Source: Platerodrilus igneus
Lineage: Eukaryota; Arthropoda; Insecta; Coleoptera; Lycidae
NCBI GenBank assembly: GCA_036346225.1
Contig: JARFIW010001090.1
Location: 744,001-808,000 of the forward strand
Direction: 5' to 3'
DNA: 64,000 nt
Shown here: positions 1-11,224 of the stretch, piece by piece
How the letters are laid out: the number at the start of each line of letters is the position of its first letter
How positions within the stretch are numbered: the stretch's first letter is position 1
The notes under the pieces: generated by a model
What the model was told of the DNA's origin: nothing
The model's database searches: none
Seen by the model: only the letters and a program-made list of their open reading frames with translations
Program-made: the position numbers and the translations under genes

Positions 1-1401
1 ATTAATTTATATACTTCTAAACAAAATATAAAATCATTATCTTCTAAAATTTTTTTCAAACCTGACGCTTCCCGTACAGTAGTACTATCAAACTTGTCAC
101 TTTCAATGATGTTACTAAAAACTTCTATTAAATTGCTTCTATTGGCAGAAACGGTTAGCACAGCTCTTGATGTAAAGTTTCATCGCGTTGGAGCGTTAGT
201 TGGAAGTCTACGTTGGGAGATTTCGTCTAATAAAGCAGTGCGCTAAGACGATTTAGTAAAAAACGAAGAAAATCCGGATAACGTCTGAAAAAATATTCTG
301 GCCTTTTTTATTGAATTACAAGCATTACTAAGCAGTAAATTTAATACGTGTGCTATACAATGTGTAAACAAAGCTTGTGGAGCGACTGCTTTAATTTGTG
401 CTTGTAGCCCGTTAAGGTGACCGGCCATAACTGCAGCACCACTATACGTTTGAGCAATAAGTTTGTTCTTAAAGTCGAACTTAGCAAAATTAGCATTTAG
501 AAATTTAAACAGGCAGTCTGAGCTTTTTTTGGTACTTACATCAAAAAATCCCATGAAACGCTCTACTACGGTTCCATCTTTGATATACCTAATAATTACT
601 AATAACTGGGATTAAGTTGATACATCTGTGGTTTCATCGATTTCCCAAGAAAAATAATCGCATGACTTTATTTCAGAGCCAATATGTTCATTTAAAACAT
701 GATGAAGCGATTCTATTAACTCGTGCTGAATTGTTTTTGATGTACCTAAAAACACCGACTTAGTGTCGCTATCGCCTTCTATAAATTTTATAAAAGAGGA
801 TCTCTTTTACCAAAAACAGATAAATGTTCTAAGAAATTGCCTTTATTTAATGAAGATTCACTTTCATCATTTCCACGAAATGGTAGTTCTTGGTAACACA
901 AATACAGGATTATCTTCAATATCTTTTTAAGTATTTCCCGGTTTTCTGACACTTGTTCACTATATCTTTTAATTTCAATAACACGTGCACTATCCAAAAC
1001 GTTTACAATGTTTTGTTTACTCAAAAGATGTAATTTGCAATTGGAAGAAATGTGGTCTTTATATTTTTTATGTTTAGAAATTGACCGTGATAAATTTTTC
1101 ATGTCCGAGTAACCGGTTTTACACCATACTACTTCACTACTCGTAGAAAATAGAACGCACGGCCAGCAGAGCAATTTATTAATTTGTGCGCTACCACACA
1201 GTCACGTGCATTTTTGATACCATAAATTAGCAAAGCTCTATTTGGTTTTCCTGCATTGATTAAGAATTTGCCAAGATCTGGGCAAGGTCTTCTTAAATTT
1301 TTAATGTATATTTTATTTTCGTAGGTTGACGATGTAAATCCGTTTTGAATTATAAAATGTGCAATGTCGTCGCACTTTCCGAGTTCAGTTTGGTTTGACA
1401 T
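1..1401 (-). pseudogene. hAT transposase (ZMYM1-like, TTF zinc finger + DUF4371), frameshifted
   Basis: A cut-and-paste DNA transposase, now a pseudogene. The likely start is the ATG at 1399-1401 (MSNQTELGKCDD). The next part, about 1170 down to 790, holds a TTF-type finger with the motif LCWPCVLF and a following SKHKKYKDH stretch. A segment around 555-787 carries WEIDETTDVST, which fits the first catalytic aspartate region. The segment 243-554 carries THCIAHVLNLLL, typical of DUF4371 hAT proteins, and 1-242 continues the family with SANRSNLIEVF. These pieces lie in three different minus-strand frames. In-frame stops are also seen, one just after DVST and one before NFTSRA. The N-terminal part is present and the C-terminal dimerisation region lies outside the window. 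Family assignment is by motif recognition. Confidence 0.8.
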
Positions 1402-2574
1402 TTTACAACTATCGCCAAAGATGCATACATACAAAAATATATAGCAGACGCTGACTCTTCTATGTTTCTGGTAATTAATACCTATTACCGTTACCACCAA
1501 CGCTAATTACGCACTAAATTAATTAAACTAAAAGGTAGTCAGAGCACCTCATCCCAATCGCAGTTTTTAAAATAAACACTAGATAAATTTGAACTGTATA
1601 CTCGTACGAATAACGCATAAGACAAAGCGAACACTGTATGTACAGTTGAAAATCAAGCTAACGTTTAAATGATTATAAGTATATTTTCAAAATTTTACAT
1701 ATGTTCAAATAACCGGTAGGTAACAACTAATTCACAATACAAGAATCTGTCATAAAAATGAATCAGACTCAGAAAGTACAATAAGGCTTTGTGTTTGCAT
1801 TGGAATGGGTTTATCGCATCCGCTTATAACTACCATGAGAGTAAGTTTGAATACTTGCCTCACACAGCAAATACGAAAGTCTGGGATTAAACAAACACTC
1901 ATTCATAATTTTCATTTCTTTTTGTTCTTGTTCCTAAATAATTAATAGATTAGGTATTTATCGCATAACACTGTGTATTAGAATTCGATATCGAATGAAT
2001 AGACATATCATTATTTTAAAAAACCAAATCAAAACCCTTTGCTCTGTATGTTAGTTATACTTGGCGGTTCGGATTGCATAGTATAATAAATAATAATCCA
2101 TGGCTCATTTAAAAGTGATTCCTTTAAAAGTTAGACTGTATTAATTAGCACTAAGTAGTTGATTTTATAAATTTACATGCTCCGCCAAACCTGTAATTGT
2201 AAATCGTTTTTATATTAAACATGGACTACTATTTTGTCCGTTGAATATAAAAATGCACTAGCGGCCAGGACCGGTCTGCATCTCAACGCAGCTTCTAAGT
2301 TATAAAGCACGGAACTAAAACGTCAGAGGCCAGAGTTACGTATAAAATGTGTTAAAATTTCTGAACTGCAATGAGCGTTGATCGTTATGAATTAGGATCC
2401 ATGGTCAGTTATAATAGAACAGAAATTAATAAAAGTGTGGCTAGATAAAAGTGTGGCTAGATTTTAAATAAAAAAGAAATTTTTTAAATTGATGTTTATG
2501 AATTAGTTTTAAATTTAGATCTTTCTGTTCTCATTTTATGATGAGGCACTGCCTCACCTGAGAAGCCGCCCCTG
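1..2574 (-). mobile_element. hAT-superfamily element, 5' part, truncated by the window edge
   Basis: The outer terminus lies at 2574. Read on the minus strand it begins CAGGGGCGGCTTCTCAGGTG, the kind of CAGGGGCGG end known for hAT elements with ZMYM1/DUF4371 transposases. About 1.17 kb of leader separates the terminus from the transposase start at 1401. The other terminus lies beyond the window, so the target duplication cannot be checked. The transposase is broken in several frames, so this copy is not autonomous. Confidence 0.75.
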
Positions 2575-3340
2575 TATCATAGGTATATTATTGCAGATTG
2601 AAACGGTTCTAACAGATCACCAACACTAAAATAGATGCTTAGAATTAAGTAGTGTTCAGATTTGACAAGGACTAGGAACTTACATGATAAATGGGAAGAA
2701 AGCATATACACGGCAGCTGAATATGTGTTTCCAGTAGTGCAAATAAGTACTATGTTAAAAAAATCTTCCTATAAATTAAACATTGGAAAGAAAAAATTTT
2801 TATCACGCTTAAAATACATGGAAGTAGACGGTTTGTAGCGAGGTTGGGACAGCACATGCACTACCATCTGTATTATTATAGTCAATCTCACGCATTTAAT
2901 TCGTATTCTATGAATCATGCAACTGAAACTATTTAACTGCATTTGGTCAGTGTATGTCGTCCATGTTTTATGGCGATCCAATAGGAACATCTAACGTCTA
3001 GAGTCTAATGATTCAACTCTTTCCTTAATTAAGATTTAAATGAAGAAACAGCATCGCAGTTACGCTACAATTGTTATAGTTACAAATTACCCCCACCCTA
3101 GAGAAAGTTGGAGGAGGCTTCTAACGCACAATTATCTCCTCCCACCACATTTTTCTCATAAGCACTTTCCTCATAAGCACGCTGAATAAATCTGTGATTA
3201 CCTCCTCCTTCTACTTTCCTATAGCGCACGCCCAAATAGATCATACTCGGTCGAAGGGCAAACCATAATGCAAGAATGCTTTAGTACATGCCGACCACGT
3301 TATACGAGGGACCCAATTAAAATCAAACGTCTCGAGTCTA
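2575..3340. other. AT-rich intergenic stretch, nothing recognised
   Basis: No convincing coding sequence, RNA gene or repeat boundary is seen. A small local repeat of the words CTCATAAGCAC occurs twice near 3150-3180. Confidence 0.5.
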
Positions 3341-3351
3341 CTTATTCGGCG

Positions 3352-3421
3352 GTACTTCGTGGTTTTGAACCAGGAATCTCGAGAATGGTAGCTTCATGCT
3401 TTAGAGTTGTGCTATTAACCA
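3352..3421 (-). repeat. Possible tRNA-like SINE fragment
   Basis: On the minus strand the segment reads like the 3' two thirds of a tRNA: a D-loop-like TGGTTAATAGCAC followed about 40 nt later by GGTTCAAAACC, a good match to the pol III B box. The 5' side runs straight into a (TA)n array, so the acceptor half is missing. It does not resemble the SINE at 7774. It could also be a decayed tRNA gene. Confidence 0.4.
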
Positions 3422-3429
3422 CAAATAAT

Positions 3430-3430
<1 letters not shown>

Positions 3431-3482
<52 letters not shown>

Positions 3483-3531
3483 GATCATATAAATTTTAAT
3501 TAGAAAAAGCTTTTGGATGGAGAATTACATG

Positions 3532-3606
<75 letters not shown>
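3431..3606. repeat. Two (TA)n microsatellites
   Basis: Nearly perfect alternating TA runs occupy about 3431-3481 and 3536-3606, separated by about 55 bp of unique sequence. They account for apparent open frames of repeated Tyr-Ile here. Confidence 0.95.
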
Positions 3607-3609
<3 letters not shown>

Positions 3610-4500
3610 ACGTACGTTAAAGTATAAATATTTAAATCTGAATCGTATAAACTTTATTTAAATTATTTAGAAAATAGCTTAAGGACGACAATAAAAACAA
3701 TTTAAATTTAGAGTGCGTTTTTTTGGGTTGAATATATAAAAGCGTTAAACATTTATAAACTTTTTAGTCGCACATAACTGAAAAACAAATCCGTAGATGT
3801 ATTTATGTCTTGTCGATACCTGCGTTCGTTGAAGTTTGTTATTTACTCAATGTACGAACTGCAAAAACTCCTAACCCTTGTTTGGAACACCCATTACAAA
3901 ACAAGTTTTGGGTGTCCCTGTATCGATTCAATTCATTATATAGCAGCTTTGATGTGTTTGTAGACTTTAACGATGAACAAGCGAAATTTAGAGCTCTTAA
4001 CATTAATGTGTATATATTTAAACCTGAAATGGTTTTTATTTTGAAAACTGTAGACTGTTATGCAAATATTTCATATTATAACTGCCACATATTCTAATGA
4101 AGTCGAACGTGTCGAAACCTGTATTTGTTGAAGTTTATAATTACAAAACATACGAGCTGTATAAAATTTCTAGCCCTTTGTTGGAAACAATTTATACAGC
4201 TTTTCAAATAAAATTACACACATACACACAAAGATTTTTACTTCCACTGTATCCATTTCATACCATATTATAATTTATTACCAATTTCTTAAAATATCTT
4301 TATACAGGCAAGACTTGCGTTTTTTGTATTAGAAAATTTAATATCAAAAAAACTAACTGCGTATCGTTACCCACCAATTTGCATAAAAAATCTTCGGCTG
4401 CAGAGCGATTACCACGAAGTCAACCTCTTCCGTATTGAGACTTCGAATGGAAAAAGTATATTTAAGTAAGCACTAGAATTTCTAACAAGATGGTACAAAT
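3607..4500. repeat. AT-rich stretch with a diverged direct duplication
   Basis: Two segments about 300 bp apart, near 3795-3890 and 4096-4190, share a scattered similarity. Both contain a GTTCGTTGAAGTTT / TATTTGTTGAAGTTT word followed by ACGAACTG / ACGAGCTG and CCCTTGTTTGGAA / CCCTTTGTTGGAA. Each can be read in parallel as a short peptide with a FVEV core, but stops and lack of context argue against a gene. The origin is unknown. Confidence 0.35.
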
Positions 4501-4504
4501 CATA

Positions 4505-5470
4505 ATTTAAACTGGAACGTAATCGACGCCATTTTGAATGCCATCTTTAAAGTAATTTTTTTCGACTTACTCTGCATATTTCAAATATTTCCAATTTTGC
4601 ACCCCCGGTATAACTAATTACACGCCATTTTTTTAATACGTCACATTACCGTACCCCCTAGCGTCATGTTTGCCGTAATCGAGGTCATTTTGAACGCCAT
4701 CTTTAAAGTAATTTCTTTTTCGACTTACCCTGTATATTTCCAATATTTTCGAATATCTTTGTACAACTTTTACGTACCATTTTTGAACAACGTCACATAA
4801 CCACGCCCCCTAGCGGCATGTTTGTTGATGTAATCAACACCATATTGAACCTCATCTTAAAAGTAATTTCTTTTTCGACTTACCCTGTATATTTCCAATA
4901 TTTTCAATTATGCAGTGCTTGGTACAACTTCTACGTACCATTTTTAACTACGTCACATAACCACGCCCTCTAGATTCATGTTTTTTGACGTAATCGACGC
5001 CATTTTGAATGTCATCTATAAAGTAATTTCTTTTTCGACTTACCCTGTATATTTCCAATATTTTCAATTTTGCAGCGCTTGGTACAACTCTTACGTACAA
5101 TTTATTAACTACGTCACATAACCACGCCCTTAGCGCCATGTTTGTTGGCGTAATCGACGCCATTTTGAACGTCATCTTAAAAATAATTTCTTTTTCGACT
5201 TACCATATATTCTTCCAATATTTTGAATTATGCAACGCTTGGTACAACTTCTACGTACAATTTTTTAACTACGTCACATAACCACGCCCCTAGCGTCATG
5301 CTTGTTAACGTAACGGGCGCCATTTTGAATGTCATCTTTAAAGTAATTTCTTTCTCGACTTACCCTGTATATTTCAAATATTATCAATTATGCAGCGCTT
5401 GGTACAACTCGTATCATTTTTTAACTATGTCACATAACCACGCCCACTAGAGCCGTATTTGTTGATCTAA
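4505..5470 (+). repeat. Tandem satellite, about six units of 155-160 bp
   Basis: The landmark word GTAATCGACGCCATTTTGAA recurs with small changes at about 4518, 4674, 4829, 4989, 5149 and 5309, with a degenerate start at about 5467. Each unit also carries TTTTTCGACTTACCCTGTAT, GCGCTTGGTACAAC and ACGTCACATAACCACGCCC in the same order. The first unit is the most diverged and the central units the most alike, as expected for an array homogenised from the middle. No coding potential is evident. Confidence 0.9.
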
Positions 5471-5630
5471 TCGACGTTTTTTGTTTAGCTAATCAATCTC
5501 TATCGCCTTGTGTTTTTATTCTATCAAAATTTCTTGAAATTATTGAAATTTAAGATAGTTTTTTTTATTAAAGATGTCTGTCTTAACTTGTATAAAATAA
5601 AGATATAAACATTCAAAAAATTCAGAGAAG

Positions 5631-5634
<4 letters not shown>

Positions 5635-5673
<39 letters not shown>
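5635..5673. repeat. (TA)n array at the left edge of TA-element copy A
   Basis: An uninterrupted AT run directly abuts the conserved start of the TA-element at 5674, the same arrangement as at 10778, 24315, 28044 and 63967. Confidence 0.9.
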
Positions 5674-5676
<3 letters not shown>

Positions 5677-6131
5677 TATGATAAGGGATTATTTAGGGGT
5701 ATATTGAGTCTTAATGGTTACCCAATACATGTAAATAGTACTAGGAGTTGGAAAACCGCATTTATTTAGCATTCAAAATACGTAATTTGTATATTATGCA
5801 AAGAGCAAACATTTAACGCCCTGTATAAGGATCGCAATTGATTTTAATTAATGCCGAGTAGCATATCATCCAACAATACACACACATTCAGCAAAAGAAA
5901 TAATTCTACACGCAATCAAACTTGTCCTAAACCAAAAATGGTCATAAATTATAAATTAATACGCGTCAAATGCAGGAAAACCTAGAAAAATCATAATACA
6001 ATTCACATTAAACAAGTGATAATAAAAGCAGATAGCATAGAATCTTGATAAGAAACGCATTCTTCAAAATAAATACGCTTCGGAAACGCAAGAAAGATAA
6101 ACAGAACTATGTTAATTTATGTCATTTTGTC

Positions 6132-6470
6132 TACGTGATTTTCTACATGAAGTTAATGCAGATCCCAAAATATTATCTTGACAAACAACGCCGTAAGTGA
6201 AATTACGTGCCAAAGCAAATAAGAAATTCTTGTAATAACATCAAAAACAGACGCTATAAATTAAAAACAAAAACCAGAATATACGAGTACATACGTGACC
6301 AAGGAATCGTTTCTATAAGGCAATATCAGTGATAAACCTGTAAAAACCCAAGAATATTCAAAACAACCAATGGTTGGTCATACACTTTGAACAACAGCTC
6401 AGATAAACCAATGAATTTAAAGGAGGCGTGGGCTATATAATGTGGCAGGTTTGATAAGCGGACAGTCTTA
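6132..6470 (+). promoter_or_regulatory. Conserved promoter module of TA-element copy A
   Basis: Three TACGTG words at 6132, 6204 and 6292 precede a TATA box (TATATAA, 6434-6440) by about 140 bp. An initiator-like ACAGTCTTA lies at 6462, about 28 bp downstream of the TATA box. Copies B and D show the same order and spacing. TACGTG is the core bound by bHLH-PAS factors of the Tango family in insects; binding here is inference. Confidence 0.5.
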
Positions 6471-6630
6471 CTTTAAACCACGTACAAACTGCATCACTGA
6501 TACTTAAGAGTTTACGCGTCAAGTAAATATTCGAATTAAACAATGAAAATTTTGTGAAAAGTATGTTATAGAATATTTTGAATTAATTAAAGTGAAAATA
6601 TATGAGACAACGCGTGGCAGTTTGCGAGAA

Positions 6631-6641
6631 AACGTAAGTAG
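6631..6641 (+). promoter_or_regulatory. Splice-donor-like site in TA-element copy A
   Basis: AAACGTAAGTAG, with GTAAGT at 6634-6639, lies about 170 bp downstream of the putative initiator. All four well-preserved copies have a donor-like GTAAGT, GTGAGT or GTAAAT at the equivalent place. Confidence 0.45.
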
Positions 6642-7758
6642 ATATTTATTAATTGATTTAGGTTAAATATTCATAATTCAGGTCTCTAAAGAAACTCTAA
6701 AGAAATTCTAAGTGCGAAAATCTAAGAACGATTCTAAGAATAAATCTAAGGACATTACGACGTTATGAAAAGTTAAGGCAGATCACATTCAAGGGGGTAG
6801 GTAGCACTTGGAGAACCAACTAAAAGCAATATTGGGGTACTGATCCACGGCACGCAGGTGAAAGACGCTCAAGGAAAACTACAGGTCAGAACTATCTTGC
6901 ATAAAACATTATTTACTATTTATTGTATTTGAACATTGATCATTATTTTCTATTTAGTATTTTTGAACATATTTTAAACTTGAATAATTTATGTAAGGAG
7001 TCAACAAAAATTTATTTTGATACGTGAAAAATTTCGTAAACAAAAAAAATCTTGAACGTTCAGAGAAATTTCTAGTAGAATACAAACGACATTTTGCTGG
7101 CTTTAAAATACAGGAGTTTCAATAATTAGGAGAAAAATAATTAAAAATTTATTGTTATTTGATTCAGGGATTAATTTTATCATACAGTCAAACAGATTAA
7201 GCTGTGAAGTGTAAATTATTTTTCTTTTCTCATTATACAAATATTAAACGACTTCGTTTTATCATTCAAATCACATGAAGTTTTAGGGAAAAGGGGTAAA
7301 CTATTTGATTATCGTAACGTTGTGTACTTTGTGTAAGTTAAACTGGGCTAGTCGAAGCAGATTTAAAATTTCAGGAGATTAAAATACACAGAGCGGTGGT
7401 GATCAGAAGACTAATTATATCAACGTGCAGCGTTATAATATCAATATATATAAAAATTGTCGTGGAAGTCTCTGGAACTAGCTTTTAACATCGAGCCCCA
7501 GCATTGTGCCAACATAAAATTTTCAAAAAAAAATTAACAAATTTCTTACCCTACCTTTTGGACGCCTTCGTATTTTTCTGCCCACCCTGGCTAGCTCAGC
7601 AATCGGCCTCTTTTTGAATACCTACCATTTTAAGTACATACCTCTCTCACACACACACCGTCAAATAAAATTACCAATCAAACAATACAACCATACAACC
7701 TTTTATTTACCCATATTAACAAGTTTCCATTATAAATAAAATCTTTACACCTTGGTAC

Positions 7759-8082
7759 AGACAGTTTGTTACATTACATGTGATTTTCCAATGCTCCACC
7801 CGAAGGTACTACATTGGCCAGGAAGCGAGTTTTTTTTTTTACCTGGAAAATTTTGAATTTTGCCGAATCCTTGCTGTTCCAAGCAAGGTAGGGATCTTTA
7901 ACGTGCGTGACAACACTCACACACGGGACCTCCATTTTACCTCTCATCCGAACGAGGGTGTATTTTTGCGAAAAATGTTCGCCTAACATTTTTCAAGCGG
8001 ACCGTGTCGGGATTCGAACCCGGGACCTTGGGCGTAGTAGTCACACACATACCACTACGCCACGGAGAGACAGTTTGTTACA
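7759..8082 (-). mobile_element. Complete tRNA-derived SINE with 15-bp target duplication
   Basis: The flanking direct repeats AGACAGTTTGTTACA lie at 7759-7773 and 8068-8082 and bound a 294-bp element (7774-8067). Read on the minus strand it opens with a tRNA-like head: the A box lies in GTGGCGTAGTGGTATG and the B box in GGGTTCGAATCCC. A body of about 220 bp follows, and the tail ends GATTTTCC..ATGTAA rather than in poly(A). The same body and tail recur on the plus strand at 62672-62886, which defines the family. It would be transcribed by RNA polymerase III and mobilised by a LINE partner; the partner is not identified here. Confidence 0.9.
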
Positions 8083-8235
8083 ACTGTTACCAGCTCAATT
8101 ATTAAATACTTTAAAGTCCTTGGTTTTTAACATATTTTAACAAATTCTATGTGATACGAGTAGATGGGCCTCACATGCAACTCTAGTTTGACTTTATTCT
8201 GGTCTATTTTGAGCTCATTATAACTAGGGGTGGGC

Positions 8236-8434
8236 GATACGGGATTTTGCGTATCGAATATTGATACATATTCTATATCGATATGTATCGATATATCGAA
8301 TATCGATACGTATCGATACGTATCGATGCGTATCGATATGTATCGATACGTATCGATATGTATCGATGTGTATCGGTGCGTATCGATACGTATCGATTCG
8401 TATCGATACGTATCGATACGTAGCGGTACGTATA

Positions 8435-8474
<40 letters not shown>

Positions 8475-8550
8475 CGATTCGTATCGGAACGTTTAGATGT
8501 GTAGATTAAGTATACATATCGAGACGTATCGGTACGAATCGATACGCATC
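8236..8550. repeat. CGATACGTAT minisatellite within the MITE
   Basis: About 25 decamer-like units of CGATACGTAT with variants CGATATGTAT, CGATGCGTAT and CGGTACGTAT, interrupted by a (TA)n run at about 8434-8473. The unit is nearly self-complementary, so single strands can fold. A shorter array of the same unit lies at about 8905-9035. Confidence 0.9.
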
Positions 8551-8711
8551 GATAATTTATCTACTTTTTCTTTGGGAATAAAATCACAAGATCGTTTTAA
8601 AATAATGTATTTACTGACAATTCGATCTTTCACTTAAGATTGTTTGTTATCAAAATAATTAAAGTTTCAAGTTTAATATTTGTAACATTAGTATATATAT
8701 ATACATATATA

Positions 8712-8745
<34 letters not shown>

Positions 8746-8751
<6 letters not shown>

Positions 8752-8806
8752 ATTCAATTTATTGATTTATTTATTTGCTGCAATCCCCAATAAATTGAAT
8801 TATTTT
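8746..8806. repeat. Perfect 18-bp inverted repeat (hairpin)
   Basis: AAAATAATTCAATTTATT (8746-8763) is exactly mirrored by AATAAATTGAATTATTTT (8789-8806), with a 25-nt loop. It could be a small foldback element lodged in the larger MITE. Confidence 0.75.
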
Positions 8807-8836
8807 AAATTAATATTCAGCAAATAAAACGTGAAG

Positions 8837-8879
<43 letters not shown>

Positions 8880-9325
8880 GTGGGCGATACGGGATTTTGC
8901 GTATCGAATATCGATACATATTCTATATCGAATATCGAAACGTATCGATACGTATCGATATATCGATATTTATTTTTCGCTGTATCGGGGGGTCGATACG
9001 GGGGTCGTATCGATACGTATCGATATATCGATACGCCGACCCAGCCCTAATTATAACCCAGTTTCTGTAAATGCTTTTTAAACCTTGCATTTTATTGAAA
9101 ACAAATTTAACGACCCGTTTACTCCTTACAACAACAATTTATAGCATGAATAAAGCTTTATATATCATCAATAAACCCTTTTTTAATAATCAAATTCATT
9201 GTGTTGCACCTATACCTCTTTAAACAAGTTTTATGGTAATAAATACGCCACCAATAAGTCAAAACACACAAACATAAAAAAATAACACAAATGTTTATAC
9301 AAAACAGGAAATTAATTTTCTTTAC

Positions 9326-9519
9326 CTGGAGTCGCCTTGGTTCCTCGTCACCGCTGAAGAAGGGTACCAGAAACCCTCGTCGTTGTGTGCATCTATTTCG
9401 CTTATGCCAGGATCCACTGATCCCCCACCATCCAAATCTTGGCCACCACTACTGTTCTTCTCCCCAGATATTAGCTTTGTCTCAAACGTACCATTCCATA
9501 TCAAATATTTTTCATGCAT
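9326..9519 (-). CDS. Candidate first coding exon of an unrecognised host gene
   Basis: An open frame starts with ATG at 9517-9519 (MHEKYLIWNGTFETK) and runs 64 codons to a canonical donor, CAG|GTAAAG, at 9326/9325, just before its stop. The peptide is rich in Gly, Ser, Asp and Glu (for example SSGGQDLDGGGSVDPG) and its base composition is clearly less AT-rich than the surrounding DNA, which is why it stands out. I do not recognise the family and see no matching second exon. The plus strand is also open here but shows no such signals. It is best treated as a hypothesis for a minus-strand gene whose later exons lie at lower coordinates or outside the window. Confidence 0.3.
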
Positions 9520-9529
9520 ACAAGTTACG

Positions 9530-10740
9530 CTTTTAGGCTTCTCTTACCCAAATATCATGCCTTCATTTAGTAGCTTCGTTGTAGTAACGGCACCCTTTTA
9601 TCTAAACAAAAGCACCAACTCGTGCAATATCACTTTTACAACATGCGGTACGTTATTACAGCTTTCATAATTTCTAAACAGGATGTTATATGCAACTTTA
9701 CTAAACATACAATAATTAATAACCGTAAGTGCATTTAGTATTATTACGTAGCAGATCTAAGCACGGTCTCAGATCTAAATGGAAAAAGAGCATTAATATT
9801 TTCTCCGTGTATTTATATGATTTTCAACCCCTCCCCCCCTCCAGGTGGAACCAATTTCACTTGAAAAGCTTATTTTTCAATTTACTTCTAAAAATTTTGA
9901 ACGTAACGAACACTAACTTCTCAAAAAAATCCCCCTTTCGTCGTGCTGTTACATAGAATTTTGTTTACTACCTTAACGGACGCGGTCTTCTTGAAAACTG
10001 CTAGCCATCAATCAATTATATAATTTTCCCTCGTCACAACGCTCCACCTATCCGCTATCTATCTCCGTCCCACGCATGTTTGTTGTCTACTTTAGAACCC
10101 CGCTTAAGTTACAGAAAATCGATATCGTAATCGTCCTTCACATTTACCCGTGTATTTCGTACGTGACTTGTACCCAACGATTTCTTTACCTGCTTCTCTG
10201 TCTGTCTTACATTATCGATCGTTTATTCCACTCACTCTTCAAGGCACTTATTATTTAAAGCAGTTAGTCAAACCGACCGTTGCAAACAATTTCGTAAGAA
10301 TTCTGTCTTAACGTTTATTTAAGTTCCCTGAACGTGACATTTAATCAACAGGTGTTTCTTGAAACAACCGACCGTTTAAAATAACAATTCTCGGTTTCTT
10401 CCCTTTAGTATTTGTATAAACGAACGTTGGCTTTTAAAATGGAAACATTTGCGTTTAAAATTATTGATTTTCTATGCATGCAAGCTCCCTTTTTGCTTCC
10501 ATGCATGTGATTTAAAATTATTATAATTACTTATGCGTATCCTTGAGTTTTTATGTACTCTAAAGCTTTCTTCCCTTCTGCAATTTTAACATTCCAATTT
10601 AAATATAGAAAAATACCTTAATAACCGTCCGTTTTCACTATATAAATTAACTAATTTGGCGCGTAAATAATTTGCTCCTATTTCCTATATACACGGTGTT
10701 TAAAATTTTATTGCCTGGACCTATTTAACCTCTAATTCCA
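9530..10740. other. Mixed-composition stretch, possible 5' region of the candidate exon
   Basis: The sequence around 9940-10300 is richer in C and in CpG than the flanks and contains pyrimidine runs such as CAACCCCTCCCCCCCTCC (about 9828-9843). No TATA box or initiator is convincing and no repeat is recognised. Confidence 0.3.
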
Positions 10741-11224
10741 CATCAATATATATATATTATATATATATATATATATAGCTGTGATAAGAAGGTAATTTAA
10801 GGGTGTATTAAGTCATAGGGGTCATAAAATACATGTAAATATTACTAACGTTTAGAAAACAAAACAATTCAATTATTAAATGGGAGTAAATCAACAATTT
10901 TACATAAAGTCAATAGCGAGCACACTGTATATAAATCATAACTAATTTAATTCATAAAATGGAAGCTCATACTGCAATAATCAGATCATATTTAGCAAGA
11001 ATAACAATCTGTACGTCGTATAATATGCTTTAAATTAAATATACAGGTCTAGAATTGAAAAGAAACGAGCAAAAGTAATGTTTTAAACGCAACGAGTTTT
11101 ATCAAAATAAACATGTAATCGGTAAAGGTAAAAACCTGGAATCCTAGCTATATAATAACATCATTCAAAATATTAACGCATAAATAAGTAAACGCATTCA
11201 AATACGTCATTATAGAAATATTAA

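Larger units (their letters stand above)
5674..7443 (+). mobile_element. TA-element copy A, unrecognised non-coding element of about 1.8 kb
   Basis: This belongs to a repeat family defined here by comparing several stretches of the window. It starts TGCTATGATAAGGGATTATT directly after a (TA)n run. A block near 5800 reads ATTTAACGCCCTGTATAAGG, shared with copy C as ATTTAACACCCTGTATA. The 3' part contains CGTAACGTTGTGTACTTTGTG and GGGCTAGTCGAAGCAG, shared with copy C, and the copy ends near TCAATATATATA. No open frame of note exists. A promoter-like module (6132-6470) and a splice donor (6634) lie in the middle. It may be a non-autonomous DNA transposon, because both ends read TTGCTRTG inward. 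I do not recognise it. Confidence 0.7.
8217..9057. mobile_element. Composite hAT-type MITE filled with CGATACGTAT repeats
   Basis: An exact 8-bp direct repeat ATTATAAC (8217-8224 and 9050-9057) flanks the element 8225-9049. It starts TAGGGGTGGGCGATACG, and its other end read inward is TAGGGCTGGGTCGGCGTATCG. TAGGG-TGGG ends with 8-bp duplications fit hAT-superfamily MITEs. Inside are an array of CGATACGTAT-like units (about 8236-8550), three (TA)n runs, a hairpin (8746-8806) and, at 8874, a second copy of the 5' terminus (GGGGTGGGCGATACGGGATT). The internal second terminus suggests insertion of one copy into another or internal duplication. It has no coding capacity. Confidence 0.8.

Noticed and set aside
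5674..7443. TA-element as an LTR retrotransposon or solo LTR
   Set aside because: The promoter and donor fit, but the ends are not TG...CA, no duplication other than TA is seen, and no primer site or polypurine tract was found.
8001..8067. Functional tRNA gene on the minus strand
   Set aside because: A and B boxes are present, but the segment is the head of a SINE with target duplications, and acceptor-stem pairing is not convincing.
8225..8560. CRISPR-like array
   Set aside because: The repeats are a contiguous 10-bp minisatellite without spacers, in a eukaryotic context.
8230..9070. Plus-strand frames rich in Tyr, Arg, Ile and Ser
   Set aside because: They are translations of the CGATACGTAT and TA arrays in the MITE, not genes.
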